Shown: positions 31,893 through 43,207, counted from the stretch's first letter. The stretch: 64,000 bases of DNA from Chelydra serpentina (GCA_037349315.1 JBAIAC010000008.1:122448001-122512000), one strand, 5' to 3'. A program made the numbers and translations. Notes: generated by a model not told the origin, from the letters alone.

Positions 31893-32683
31893 AGTCACCT
31901 AAATTACCGGGCTTTGCTTATGACAATCTCAGGTTATTTCGCACCCAGATCTGTAGCCCATACACATTTGGGAATATAACATCTTTCATTAACATTAAGT
32001 GAAGCTACTGTCTCCTTATCTGGTCACCACAAAATTCTAGGCCCTTTCCCAGCATACGGCAGCCCTCTGGTAACTGTCCCTTTAAATTGGAAGCAAGAAC
32101 CAGCTGCAGTCCTTAGATGGAAATTTTGTAGCTGACTCTTACAGTTCATAGTTTCTTTCTTCTGGCCAGTCAGTATTTTGGTTCCTGTACTGTTCTTTCT
32201 GGTTTTCTCTTGCTCTTTTTCAGGTAGCACGTGTTGGTAGCAACCGGTTAGCAAACTAAAACACTGAGTCCTTGCTTGTGACTTGTAAGATTCTGTGCAA
32301 TATTCTAGTCTCTTTTCTTCATCTGAGGGGTGAGATACTCTGATGAATTCCTCTCTGGCAGCTTGTCGCATATCTTAATTGATATTTAAAGTCAGCTGTG
32401 CAGTGGGAGTGGAGAAAAATATTTATTCTAGGCAGGTGGAGTAGAATGTCCTTCCCACAGCTCATTCCTTTTTCTCCCCTGGTGTTTTAACTTTTTTCTC
32501 AGCTGTTAGGTCATGTTAGTCGAAGGAAACCAACAGTTGAGGATTAGGAACATTCCAGAGCCTGCTGTCCCCACCCCTGACCACCTGTGTGTACACGATT
32601 GCGACAGTTGAGGTTTCTCCATTCTTACGGCATGCTAGTCAGTTGTGATAACTCTAGGCTTAGCAAGGAAGGATGGTCCAGAG
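31893..32683. other. No recognised gene or element
   Basis: The 115-codon minus frame at 32024-32371 has no recognisable domain. Nothing else is supported. Confidence 0.4.
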
Positions 32684-32868
32684 ATCATAGAATCATAGAA
32701 TATCAGGGTTGGAAGGGACCTTAAGAGGTCATCTAGTCCAACCCCCTGCTCAAAGCAGGACCAATCCCCAATTTTTGCCCCAGATCCCCAAATGGCCCCC
32801 TCAAGGATTGAACTCACAACCCTGGGTTTAGCAGGCCAATGCTCAAACCACTGAGCTATCCCTCCCCC
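32684..32868 (-). mobile_element. tRNA-derived SINE with CR1 tail
   Basis: The minus strand begins GGGGGAGGGATAGCTCAGTG (A-box-like) with GAGTTCAATCC (B-box-like). Its 3' half copies the CR1 terminus: plus-strand ATCATAGAATCATAGAATAT and AGAGGTCATCTAGTCCAACC are nearly identical to 41661-41740. A hybrid tRNA head with LINE tail explains its mobility. It has a different tail from the SINEs at 31695 and 56743. Confidence 0.9.
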
Positions 32869-33384
32869 AGATCAGTGCACTTGCTTCAGACTCAGAAGAC
32901 CAATGCTCTATTCCCTGGGCTGCCACAGTCTTCCTGTATCATCTTTGGCAAGCCTTTCTGTGTCTCTATTTGTAAAATTGGAATGACAGTATTTCTTTAC
33001 AGGTGTATTGTAAGGATAAGTACATTAAAGATTGTAGGATAGATAGATCCACATGCAGGTTCTAGTCTCAAACCCATCTATTACAATGAAGTATTCAGAG
33101 AGCAACGCTAATGGGATTGTCTTTTCCCTTAAAAAATTAGAATTCCTTTATAAGTTTCAAAGTTAGATGCATAAGTATGAATTAACCAAAATAACAGCTT
33201 TTAATATTAAAACCTATAATACAACAACCACAACAAAAATAATATAGTAAAACAGACAGAGAGTTCATATGCATTTACAACTTTTTCTTGCATAATATAT
33301 TCTCTGGTCTATTTGAGAGTTCTTGATTCTATGTTAAAACTTATATAAAACAAAAGTAAGTCCATTGAGTTCATTAGCATTGAC
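32869..33384. other. No recognised gene or element
   Basis: AT-rich, no supported gene. Confidence 0.35.
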
Positions 33385-33880
33385 TGATGTAAAAACTGTG
33401 AGATCAGAAGGCCCAGTATTCCCCAAATGGCCTTATCATAGTAAATGAAAAATTGTCTGTGCCTAATATTTCTCTCCTTCAGAAATTCTAAAAATTTTCT
33501 TGGATGGGAATTGTAATCCATTGTCAGAAATTAGTTCCCTCAGATCTCCTTCATGACTAAAAGCTGTTAACAAGAACTTACTGTTGTGGAAGGAACGGCT
33601 TCTTCTGGCAATTTTCTGAAGTAATCAATTACAGTGACAGCAAAACAGGAACTTGGTAGTTCAGTTTTAAAAGATCCTACTGTGTCAATATCAATCTTTT
33701 CCCATTCAAAAAGCAAACATGCTGGGTGCAACGATGCCATGCACGATATCGCTGTTTTGTCAAACGTCTGTCAAGAACACAACGTTTTGTAACACTCTCA
33801 GTTTGTGAGACATCCGTGGCCATCAGGAGAGATCTTTCAGTCTTTCTATGGCTTGGACAATTTATTGATGAGTTCCAGAA
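33385..33880 (-). pseudogene. Decayed Gypsy-type integrase
   Basis: Read on the minus strand from right to left, several frames together give the order of a Ty3/Gypsy-type integrase. RLKDLS then WPRM (near 33830) fits the RLR-LYWWPGM stretch of the zinc-binding domain. WEKIDIDTVGSF (near 33690) opens the catalytic core. CFAVTVIDYF holds the first catalytic Asp. After a frameshift and stop, LISDNGLQFPSK (near 33520) holds the second Asp, then KFLEFLKERNIRH. The third catalytic residue (Glu) is not evident. At least two stops and two frame changes make it non-functional. I see no gag, protease, reverse transcriptase or paired LTRs around it. Confidence 0.7.
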
Positions 33881-36244
33881 GGAAGCTGAACAGACTGAGG
33901 TGGGAGCTCAATTAGACAACACGATAACTCATATCACTACACTTGGATCTTGTCTACCCACACAAGTTTTACCACTTTAATTATACAGTACTGTATAAAA
34001 TCAAACACGTGGTTCCCAGCTTCTAATGAAGAAGGAATGTCTTCTAGCCCTCAATCCTATGGAATACTCTGGACAATTAGATTTTCAAAAAAGCTCAACA
34101 CCCAACATTTGGAAATCTGACCACTTTCTTAGATGCCCAAATGGGAATTGAGTTCTTCTGAAAATGTGCCCTTTAATGTATGGGGTTGCCTAGTTTGCAG
34201 CAGAGAAATTCACCCAAAAGGGGCAAATTGGGAATCTTAGGCACTCACCTGAAAAATATGTATGAAGAAAAGTGGCTATGCATTGAAGCAAGGATAATTC
34301 AATTGACTCTTTGTTTTTGTGTCACATTTTGTATTAAGGTTCCATTTACAAATGGTTTATAGAGGATTAATAAATGATTAAGAGATATTGCAAGCATGTT
34401 GCAGACCTGAGCAGTATGTGTTAAAACTTGATTATAAGTGCATCAGTGAAGGTGCTATAGATAAGACATGGTTATATGCAACCTATTCATCTATTGGACC
34501 CGCTAATAGTTGATTAATCATTTATTAACATGCCTATTAATCAATTTTATAACCTATTTATAAATGAAAACATAATATAAATGTTTTGGTTTGTTTGTTT
34601 GTTTTGCTTTTAGAAGCAATGTATGAACAGAAGAAAGGTTCAGAAATTCAGTATGGGCGAGTACCCACAAGTCTGGATAGTTATCTGAGCACTATCCAAA
34701 CTATCTGTACATCTAGAGTCAACCATACTGGTCTGGAAGCCTCATGATATGTGCTCTTGTGACATTTCTGGGACTTCCCACATCCAGGTTAAGCATCAGC
34801 ATTCTTGTGGTATTTTGTCATTTCCTTTTTCGACTCCCTGATTCCATTCAGAAGCAAAGAGGTGCAAAAACAAAAAATAATTTCAAAACATTTATCAGCA
34901 ATTTCTTGGATCTCAGAAAGAGCTTCCATTGGGCTTGATTTAAGTTTTGGGATAAGGTTAAAAATGTGTTTGGGCGGAGTTCACCCAAACAGCAATATCA
35001 CCCTTCCTTTATCAAAAGTCTCTGCTCCAGCTCCCCAGCTGCACAAGAACAGTGCTCAGTGCACCTGTGGGGAGGGGGCACATATGTGTCTTTATGCCCC
35101 TTTTCCATCCCTCCCCAATGCTGGGAACTGCTGAGAGTCAAACTGATCCCCAGCACAAGTTAGAGCAGGCTCAGCCCAGGGCTTTTTTAACTTGCAACAG
35201 TGACTAGTAGCTCCTAAGAAGTTCCTCTACCTGCCTGGAATGTCAGATAGCGTCATCTACTGGCCCTACCCCTTCCCCTTTGTTCCCCAGAACACTTCCT
35301 ACTTTGAGGAAGGTGGAGATATGGAGCTGGCTGTGATAGAATCCTCAGCTGCTGCCTTAAGCTCTCCTAAGTCACTGCAAAGAGGGTTTGCCCTGACCAA
35401 GGATTTAGCCCGACGCCTTTTCGAAAAAAACTCACCCCGAACTCACAATATTAGAATGTCTGGAAATGAACAGTTTAGGGAGTCAGTTAGTTTACCACTG
35501 CCATATAATCCTTCATCACTCACTATCACCGCACCACCCTCCCAACCTTAACTCTGCCCCCTAATATCCAAGATTAGATCTGGTGAAGACCAGTAGGTGC
35601 CTCAGTCCTGTTTGAAAATGGGGCTTAGCTAGGGGTTAAAGGTGAGGATAATGGCCCTGCCCTTCCTCACAGAGGTGTGATGAGGACAAATACATTGAAG
35701 AGTGTGAGGTGCTCAGATAATGGGGGCCAGACAAATACCTGAGATAGACACATAACTGTTAACAGAATTATTTATCTAACCCTCCTGTACAGACACACCC
35801 CAAACTTTGAGGTAACATGAGGCCTTATTCCTACCTACCCCTGGCTTTGCTTTTGGAAAATCGATATGCGCCTCGTCAAGGTTTCTCAAAACACATACCC
35901 TGTCTCGCTCTCTGGCTGCTCTCAGGGCTAAGAACTTCCTCAGCATTGCCTAGTATGATCAAATCCAGGCAAGCATTATCTGAAATGTGATTTTTCACTC
36001 ATACACGCACCCTGCATCAGTCAGCTTCCCTGGTTGCTTGAAACCCCATTGATCCAAAATGGCCCTGATCTTTCCATAATATTTGGACTAGAAGTGGTTC
36101 CAGATTCATCTCAAAGTAAATTTTCAGGACAGATTTGAATACCTCTGGAAAATGGCCTTTCTAGTATGAGCACTCTCAGTTCCTAGGATGCCAGGAGTAG
36201 CAGCACATATTATTTCTATCGAACCAGCTTCCTGTGGCCATCAG
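33881..36244. other. No recognised gene; scattered motif remnants
   Basis: 34075-34172 resembles a degraded palindromic unit (GATTTTCAAAAAAGCTCA with TTCTGAAAATGTGCCC). No reverse-transcriptase or gag-like sequence was recognised next to the integrase remnant. Open frames at 34805-35134 and 35240-35551 have no domains. Confidence 0.4.
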
Positions 36245-36806
36245 GTGGCAGTGGCCTTGAACAGAAAATAAATAAATAAATTCCTTAGAATATTAAATCA
36301 TGATATTGCCAGGGCAGGAACTGCAGGCAGCAGTCAGCGCTTTCTGATTCATTCCAGCAAAACTTCTCTCTCTCTATATCTGGAATGGTGTACATGTGCG
36401 CTTTGTCTCTTTTCATGAGCTCATCAAAGCCGATTACGCAGCCCTGCTGTAAGTGAAAGCTGTGAAGCTGAGCTGAGCAAATCAGGCCATCCCTGTGGAT
36501 GTATAAATGAGTCAAATGACCTCCAAACGCATGAATCTTCAAATAAGGTTGTATAAACTAGCAGATCTCTATGGTGATTAGTGCAGGCAACGCTTAGAAC
36601 CTCAGAAGGAAAAGGATGGGGAAAGGGGGAGGGAAGCAGAAGCCTATTTATTCTAAGTTTCATTTTGCCCTTCCAAAAGGCAGCACTGACACATACAAGG
36701 GCAAATGTGCACAGCGCTGAAACATAGGGGGAAAGAAGGCATGTTAGCATCCGCTCCTGAGGCATTGCCACTGGCAGAAATGGTCATTTGCATGGTGAAT
36801 AGAGGA
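36245..36806. other. No recognised gene
   Basis: Includes a short (AAAT)n run at about 36266-36282 and a GGGGAAAGGGGGAGGGAAG tract near 36618. Overlapping minus frames are unsupported. Confidence 0.35.
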
Positions 36807-36875
36807 TGAAATCCTGGCCCTTTTGAAATCAGTGGGAGTTTTGCCATTGGCTTCAATGAGGCTAGGATTTTGCCC
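36807..36875. repeat. Palindromic element (GTTTTGCCATTGGC core)
   Basis: GATGAAATCCTGGCCC pairs with GGCTAGGATTTTGCCC around AGTGGGAGTTTTGCCATTGG. Same family as 60680-60746. Confidence 0.75.
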
Positions 36876-37099
36876 ATAAAGTCTATAGTTACCTGGTGAA
36901 AAACAGAGTGGGGAAAGTTACCATCATTGGAATGTGCATTAACTCCCTTTTCTGTGTATGATTTCACACTGACACAGGATAGGTGTGGGGGAAAGCACAG
37001 ACATGCTTTAGTGAAAGAAAATGTGATCTTCCTCTTTCTACAATGTCATCTTTTAGAGTATAGGTACCCGGGATAGGCATGGATTCTGGGGGGTTTGTG

Positions 37100-37164
37100 A
37101 CTGTATACAACTCACCCTAGGTTGAGTTGTATACAGTTGAGACTGTATACAACTCACTGTATAC
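37100..37164. repeat. Cluster of GTATAC inverted repeats
   Basis: ACTGTATACAACTCA at 37100-37114 is followed by its exact reverse complement at 37123-37137, by ACTGTATACAACTCA again at 37142-37156 and by a partial CTGTATAC at 37157-37164. CCTAGGTTG accompanies the units, and another copy sits at 37524-37538. Confidence 0.9.
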
Positions 37165-37297
37165 TACACCACCCTAGGTTGGTAGTGACTGACCATTATG
37201 ACAATATGATGGCCAGCTGCTGACCTGTGTTGAATGAATTTGTTAGTTTCAGTCTGACTTCTAGAAGAGAAGGATTCTCATAACAAAATTGACACTA

Positions 37298-37475
37298 ATA
37301 ATAGTAATAGTATTTTATTATTATTACTACAGTAATACCTAGAGGATCCAGCCCAGATCAGAGCCTCAGTATGCTGGGCACTGAACCAAACAGTTAGTAA
37401 GAGATGGTCTCTTCCCAAAAGAACTTGTTTTCCAGTAAACGCAATGTAACAGGTGGGAAAAACAAATATCTGGTT
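37298..37475 (+). repeat. L2/MIR-like fragment
   Basis: ATTATTATTACTACAGTAAT, ACCTAGAGGATCCAGCCC, CTGGGCACTGAACC and GTAACAGGTGGG, in family order. Confidence 0.6.
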
Positions 37476-37523
37476 GGAGGGAGGGCAAGGTAAATAGTAA
37501 TTCTAGGTTGTGTTTAGCATAGA

Positions 37524-37538
37524 TGAGTTGTATACAGT
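37524..37538. repeat. Outlying copy of the GTATAC repeat
   Basis: TGAGTTGTATACAGT is identical to 37123-37137, 400 bp away, on the other side of an L2/MIR-like fragment. Confidence 0.85.
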
Positions 37539-37560
37539 TGGCACAAAATTGGCACCTCCA

Positions 37561-37922
37561 AAGGGTGAGCATATGTCCCGTTTTGGCTGGGACAGTCCAT
37601 CTTTAAGCCCTGTCCTTGATCAGTTGACAAGAGCAAACAAGACAAATGCCCACTTTTGTCAAAAAAGTGGGGTGCGGAGGAATGTGTGTGTGTGGGGGGG
37701 GTGTTGAGCTGCGATTCCAGACCCACGCTGGGGAGACACAGGGCTCGGGCAAGCAGTGATGCCAGCCCCAGCCTCTCATGGGGGGCAGGTGGGGCTCGGG
37801 CAAGTGGTTCAGGCCAGCCATGCGGGGGTGGGGGGCCAGGCAAGCAGCTCAGGTCAGCCCCACATTGGGGGGGGGGCCCTCAGGCTAGTCCCGTTTTCCC
37901 TTTGGGATATATGCTCACCCTA
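37561..37922. mobile_element. hAT-like MITE (AGGGTGAGCATAT family)
   Basis: A 362-bp element with ends AAGGGTGAGCATATGTCCCG and GGGATATATGCTCACCCTA. It has perfect 8-bp target duplications, CACCTCCA at 37553-37560 and 37923-37930. The interior is G-rich (runs at 37695-37701 and 37867-37876). Open frames across it on both strands are compositional. Confidence 0.92.
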
Positions 37923-37930
37923 CACCTCCA

Positions 37931-38688
37931 TAATTGACATTAGTTAGTCTAACTAGGAACCACCTGTTGCCTCCAACAATAACCCATGAGTGTAGTTTGT
38001 GGGGATGCGGGGGAGCATTGCTCCCCCAAACTGCAAGTATTGGGCAGGTACAGAATTTGCCCCTCCCCCCCAGCCCCATTAGCCTGACTGGAACTGATCC
38101 CCCAAATATAGAAGTCAAATTAAGCCTGTGCACTAACCCTAGCCCAGGGCTACCTGCTGGCCCCAACCCTAGTCCTAGCCCAGGGCCACTTGCCAGTCCA
38201 ATCCTAGCCCCGACCCAGAGGAACCAATCAACGCCAACTTTAGAGTGGTGAAGGACCGGGAATAACCTTTGCACAAAGAGATACGGTCCCTCCAGTGCTT
38301 GTATGGGAAGAGCATTGCCAGGGTGGGGAGGCCCGGGAGCTTGCTGTGCCACTGTACCTGCAAAATGAGTTCTATGGGTGCAGCTTAATCACCAGGGCTG
38401 CCAAGCCAGAACCTGCCATAGGTGTTAAAAATCAGCCTCATCATAACTGAGGGACCATTTGGTCATTGTCTTGTAACAGTGGTAAAGAATCAGAGAATTA
38501 CTTTCTTCTAACACTGAACAAGGAACTTTATTAGAATAAGGAAAACAGCATTATTCACACACACTGTTTTTCGATGTAGGTATGTAGTTAGAAAAAGCTT
38601 CCTCCCTTTTACACCATGCTCTGCTCTCTGAAAAGATCCTTTTAGGAGCAACAATCTCTCTAGTGCATTCCGGCGACTTAATATTTTG
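37931..38688. other. No recognised gene; C-rich imperfect repeats
   Basis: 38130-38220 is a degenerate tandem of CCTAGCCCAGGGC-like units, which creates mirrored open frames. No gene is supported. Confidence 0.4.
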
Positions 38689-38712
38689 ATTGTGTGTGTG
38701 TGTGTGTGCGCT
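38689..38712. repeat. (TG)n microsatellite
   Basis: TTGTGTGTGTGTGTGTGCGC. Confidence 0.75.
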
Positions 38713-38724
38713 TAGAATTTTGTG

Positions 38725-39250
38725 CCTGTCACAGTTTGACTGGCCCTTTATGGGGAGATGGGGCCACCCCCTGCGCCATAATTAATTACCCGAGGGGATG
38801 GTCAGATGATAGTTTAGTGGACACCTGGGCCTCATAAAAGGACTGGGAGAGCTAATCTGAGGTGTGGAAGGTCCTGAGCCAGGATCAGCAGGAAATTGGT
38901 ACTCTAGAGGAGTCAGAATGTGAGGCGCAGGGGAAAAACTGAAAGGCAGCCCAGAAAGGGGCTGGGAGCAGGGCCCAGAGGTAGGCTGAAGGAAAACCCA
39001 CAAAATGACTTGTTTGGGCACTTTTAGTTGGACTTTTGTTACCTTGAAAAGGGTTAAGTTTGTTTATGATTTGGCTGAAGAGCTAAACCACATCTCCAGC
39101 ATTGACCTTTTTTGTGGAGACACATGGAGACCCACCTTGGGGAAGGAACCTGAAGGAAGGAGCTCCATCAGCGCCATGCTTTAGCAGAAGACAGCACTGT
39201 GAGAAAGCCTTGCCCTAAATGCCATTGTGCACTGTAATCAGCATTGGCTA
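38725..39250 (+). other. Possible LTR-like stretch
   Basis: TGTCACAGTTTG opens the stretch, with a TATA-like CCTCATAAAAGG about 105 bp on and a purine-rich downstream part. No terminal pair, primer-binding site or target duplication was found. Confidence 0.2.
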
Positions 39251-39670
39251 GGGCTCAGTTGAAAGCTTGGAACAACTGCTGGAACCCCAAACTAAGATGT
39301 GTGAGGCTGTTCGTAGGGAGGAAATTAGAAGTACAAGGTGTCCAAGTACCTGTTGAAAAACTGATAGAAAGGAGCAGTGACCATGTTGGAAATGAGGATA
39401 GGTGGCAGGGTTCCTTCTTGGAATCAGGAAAATAGATTTGGATTCAGTTTGAAGCGGGAGGGAGAAGATTGGACTGTGAGGTGTTTTCATACCAATTTGC
39501 ACATCTGTACTTAGGATCAGCCAGTTTGGATTCTGCAGCCTGTCCTAACAGGAGACCCCACATATGTGTTTTAAATGTGTCCCATTAGAAGCTGAAAATG
39601 TTTCTGATTTTGACATCCACATGTTTTTAGCTGTTAATAAGATGCTTTACTTCTTGTTTTGGGTAACTAG
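39251..39670. other. No recognised gene or element
   Basis: No supported feature. Confidence 0.35.
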
Positions 39671-39672
39671 TA

Positions 39673-39828
39673 CAGTAACTCCTCACTTAACTTTGTAGTT
39701 ATGTTCCTGAAAAATGCAACTTTAAGTGAAATGATGATGTTAAGCAAATCCAATTTCCCCTTAAGAATTAATGTAAATGGCAGGGTTAGGTTCCAGGGAA
39801 AAAATTTTCACCAAACAAAAAACTATAT

Positions 39829-39868
<40 letters not shown>

Positions 39869-40704
39869 GTATAAGTTTTAAACAAACAATTTAATACTGT
39901 ACACAGCAATGATTATTGTGAAGCTTGGTTGAGGTGGTGAAGTTAGAGGGTGGGATAGTTCACAGGGAATGCCTTACTGCTAAATGATGAACTAGCATTT
40001 GGCTGAGCCCTCAAGGGTTAACACATTGTTGTTAATGTAGCCTCACACTCTACAAGACAGCACAAATAGAGGGAGGGGAGACAGCAGGGCAGCCAGAGAC
40101 AGAGACACACACCCTGCGTGTGGGGGAGAGAGAGAGACGTGCATTGCCCCTTTAAGTACACTGACACCACTCTAAGTACATTGCCTTTAAAAAAGATCAG
40201 GAAGTTGAGATAGCAGCTGCAGCCAGCAAGCTCTCTCTGTCCTGAGGCCTGTCCTGTCCCCAGCCTGCTCTATATGGAAAAGGGGTAAGCAGGGGGCAGG
40301 AGTAGGGGGTAGGGGGACACCCTGACATTAGCCCCCCTCATCCTCCCTCTCCTGCACAGCAATCAGGAGGCTCCCGGGAGCAGCTCCAAGGCAGAGGGCA
40401 GGAGCAGCACATGGCAGTGGGGGAAGGGACAGCTGAACTGCCGGCAATTGATAACCTGCTGGGTGGCTGCTGCACAGGGAACTTAGGGGAGGGGGGAGCT
40501 GATAGGGGGGCTGCCGGTCCACCCTGATTCCAAGCCCCCACCAGCTAGCTGCAACAGGCTGCTCTTCCTACAAGCAGTGGGCAAAGCAGGCGGCTGCCAA
40601 ACAATGTTATAAGGGAGCATTGCACAACTTTAAATGAGCATGTTCCCTAACTGATCAGCAACAAAACAACATTAACTGGGATGACTTTAAGTGAGGAGTT
40701 ACGG
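39673..40704. mobile_element. Tigger/pogo-like non-autonomous element
   Basis: A 1,032-bp element with ends CAGTAACTCCTCACTTAA and TTAAGTGAGGAGTTACGG, flanked by TA on both sides (39671-39672 and 40705-40706). This is the signature of the Tc1/mariner superfamily, most like its Tigger/pogo branch. It contains a (TA)n(CA)n microsatellite and a GC-rich middle with no transposase frame. The short frames at 40328-40541 are compositional. Confidence 0.85.
39829..39868. repeat. (TA)n(CA)n compound microsatellite
   Basis: About nine TA then eleven CA units, inside the Tigger-like element. Confidence 0.9.
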
Positions 40705-40706
40705 TA

Positions 40707-40869
40707 TGCACATTCCCCTCAGGATGGCATATGTATCTCTCTGTAGATTGAGTCCTATCCATGTCTCCTGGAGACCATAGAGTCTGTGGGTATCTGCTCA
40801 GTTTTGCAATGTGCTGTTGACCTGTTGAAACAAATGTTTGAAGCTGGATATCTTAAAAATCAGACATTA
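40707..40869. other. No recognised gene or element
   Basis: Spacer between two transposons. Confidence 0.35.
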
Positions 40870-41660
40870 TCTTAGGTCAGGCCTGCACAACATGCAGCCC
40901 GGGGGCCGCATGCGGCCCGCCTGGGCTCACTGTGCGGCCCGCGGGGCGGTGAGTAGGCAAGTGGCAGGGTGGGACAAGCCAACAGCCAGCTGGCTGGCCA
41001 GGCGGGCTGGTGAAGAGGCCAGTGGCAGGCTGGGGAGTGAGGGTGAGCCAGCTGCATGGGCAGCGGCAGAAGGTAAGAGGCCAGCAGGAGGCAGGCAGGT
41101 GAGCTGGCGGCAAATCTCCCAGATTCAAAATCTGGGACTGTGTCCGTTGGTCCTTTTTGCTGCTTGTCTCTGGGCTGGGGATTGTCCCAATGCTGCAAAG
41201 AGGGTGTTCCCAAAGGAAGGTGCTTGCTTCTAACCCCCGAGGCCGTCAGTATGTCTGCTCTTCTCTAGTCAGCCCACTTGTCAAGTTTGATTATCCTTGG
41301 TCTGGTTCCCATCCCCTCTCCAAGGGTTGCAGCTGTCTGGAGGTGCCTGCCTTCCATGCCTTCTTCATTCACACCTCATTCATGCAACAGGGCAACTGAA
41401 TACAAAGTGGGGGGAAGATCTTATTCTACTTCTAGCAAAAAGACATTTTTCTTTTACCTTAATTATACTACCTTAGGGGCCCACTATAACATATTATCAA
41501 GGTTCAATACAAAGTCATATAAAAGTTATACAAAAATGCATAATGCAGAGATTTATCTACAACTGCATTGATTGACTGTTGTGTGCAGTAATATAGTGAC
41601 CTCTGGAGGGGTGAAGAGGGATGTGATGGTGGGGCAGAGCGGGGAGGAGGCGGGTCATAC

Positions 41661-42818
41661 AATCATAGAATCATAGAATCTCAGGGTTAGAAGGGACCTC
41701 AGGAGGTCATCTAGTCCACCCCCTGCTCAAAGCAGGACCAACCCCAACTAAATCATCCCAGCCAGGGCTTTGTCAAGCCTGACCTTAAAAACCTCTAAGG
41801 AAGGAGATTCCACCACCTCCCTAGGTAACCCATTCCAGTGCTTCACCACCCTACTAGTGAAAAAGTTTTTCCTAATATCCAACCTAAACCTCCCCCTCTG
41901 CAACTTGAGACCATTACTCCTTGTTCTGTCATCTTCTACCACTGAGAACAATCTAGATCCATCCTCTTTGGAACCCCCTTTCAGGTAGTTGAAAGCAGCT
42001 ATCAAATCCCCCCTCATTCTTCTCTTCTGCAGGCTAAACAATCCCAGTTCCCTCAGCCTCTTCTCATAAGTCATGTACTCCAGCCCCCTAATCATTTTTG
42101 TTGCCCTCCGCTGGACTCTTTCCAATTTATCCACGTCCTTCTTGTAGTGTGGGGCCCAAAACTGGACACAGTACTCCAAATGAGGCCTCACCAGTGCCGA
42201 ATAGAGGGGAATAATCAAGTCCCTCGATCTGCTGGAAATGCCCCTACTTATACAGCCCAAAATACCGTTAGCCTTCTTGGCAACAAGGGCACATTGTTGA
42301 CTCATATTCAGCTTTTCGTCCACTGTAACCCCTAGGTCCTTTTCTGCAGAACTGCTGCCCAGCCATTCGGTCCCTAGTCTGTAGCAGTGCATGGGATTCT
42401 TCCGTCCTAAGTGCAGGACTCTGCACTTGTCCTTGTTGAACCTCATCAGATTTCTTTTGGCCCAATCCTCTAATTTGTCTAGGTCCCTCTGTATCCTATC
42501 CCTACCCTCCAGTGTATCAACCACTCCTCCCAGTTTAGTGTCATCTGCAAACTTGCTAAGGATGCAGTCCACACCATCCTCCAGATCATTGATGAAGATA
42601 TTGAACAAAACCAGCCCCAGCACCGACCCTTGGGGCACTCTACTTGATACCAGCTGCCAACTAGACATGGAACCATTGATCACTACCCATTGAGCGCGAC
42701 CATCCAGCCAGTTTTCTATCCACCTTACCGTCCATTCATCCAGCCCATACTTCTTTAACTTGCTGGCAAGAACACTGTGGGAGACTGTATCAAAAGCTTT
42801 GCTAAAGTCAAGAAATAG
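41661..42818 (-). mobile_element. Young CR1 LINE, 5'-truncated
   Basis: The 3' terminus lies at the left (AATCATAGAATCATAGAATC) and the truncated 5' edge at about 42818 (AAGTCAAGAAATAG). It is very similar to the 19407-22598 copy and inserted into the hAT-like element. Immediately right of the truncation, 42838-42852 reads TCTGGTCACCCTATG, like a MITE end; this may be coincidence. Confidence 0.95.
41748..42818 (-). pseudogene. CR1 ORF2 reverse transcriptase, C-terminal part
   Basis: The frame is open from the truncation to its natural TAG stop, about 356 codons without a stop. At the 5' edge the frame begins in [10 protein letters not shown]. Then come VPQGSVLG, the FADDTK box with both catalytic Asp, HLGRKNP, and the C-terminal [12 protein letters not shown] segment that the other copy has lost. 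The fingers of the polymerase and the endonuclease are missing through 5' truncation, so it is inactive. It differs from the 19407 copy at about 14 of 285 shared residues by my count, consistent with one recently active subfamily. Confidence 0.93.
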
Positions 42819-43042
42819 GTCCTATTTTACTGCTGTGATCTGGTCACCCTATGAGCACTGTTTCTTTCCCCCTCTACAGGCTTCCACACCCCAGCGCTGG
42901 AGAAGGAGGGGTTGTTTCCGCGGGGCGGGCGACACTGGTTGGGGGGTGTTTCCGTGAGGCCGGGGGGTTTCGGCCCTCAGCTGTTTTCTTTGGAGTAATA
43001 TGGGCCTCGCCACTTTACGACTTGTGCAGGCCTGTCTTAGGT

Positions 43043-43205
43043 GTTTTAGCAACTGCAAGGCCTAGTGAGAATTCCAGCCACAAGTCTCCTCGGAGTAGCA
43101 CTGAATGTGCTTGGCCCTGTCGAGGAGAAGCTTCTCTTGAAGTTATAACAAACCAATAAGGTGACCTCCCTCTGGCTTCTCAAATGAGTAGATGAGGAAG
43201 CTGAT
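43043..43205. other. No recognised gene or element
   Basis: Spacer. No supported feature. Confidence 0.35.
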
Positions 43206-43207
43206 AA

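Larger units (their letters stand above)
40878..43034. mobile_element. hAT-like element split by a CR1 insertion
   Basis: The left end CAGGCCTGCACAA and right end TTGTGCAGGCCTG are exact inverted repeats. The flanks are perfect 8-bp duplications, TCTTAGGT at 40870-40877 and 43035-43042. Removing the CR1 at 41661-42818 leaves a non-autonomous hAT-like element of about 1.0 kb. The left part is CpG-rich near the end (GCGGCCCGCGGGGCGG). No hAT transposase motifs were recognised. Frames at 40838-41233 are compositional. Confidence 0.92.

Noticed and set aside
41748..42683. An intact, expressed CR1 reverse transcriptase
   Set aside because: Open but 5'-truncated: the endonuclease and first part of the polymerase are missing, so it is a dead copy.
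42838..42852. TCTGGTCACCCTATG as an additional MITE end beside the CR1
   Set aside because: Only one end is present and no target duplication can be matched; it may be part of the hAT-like element.
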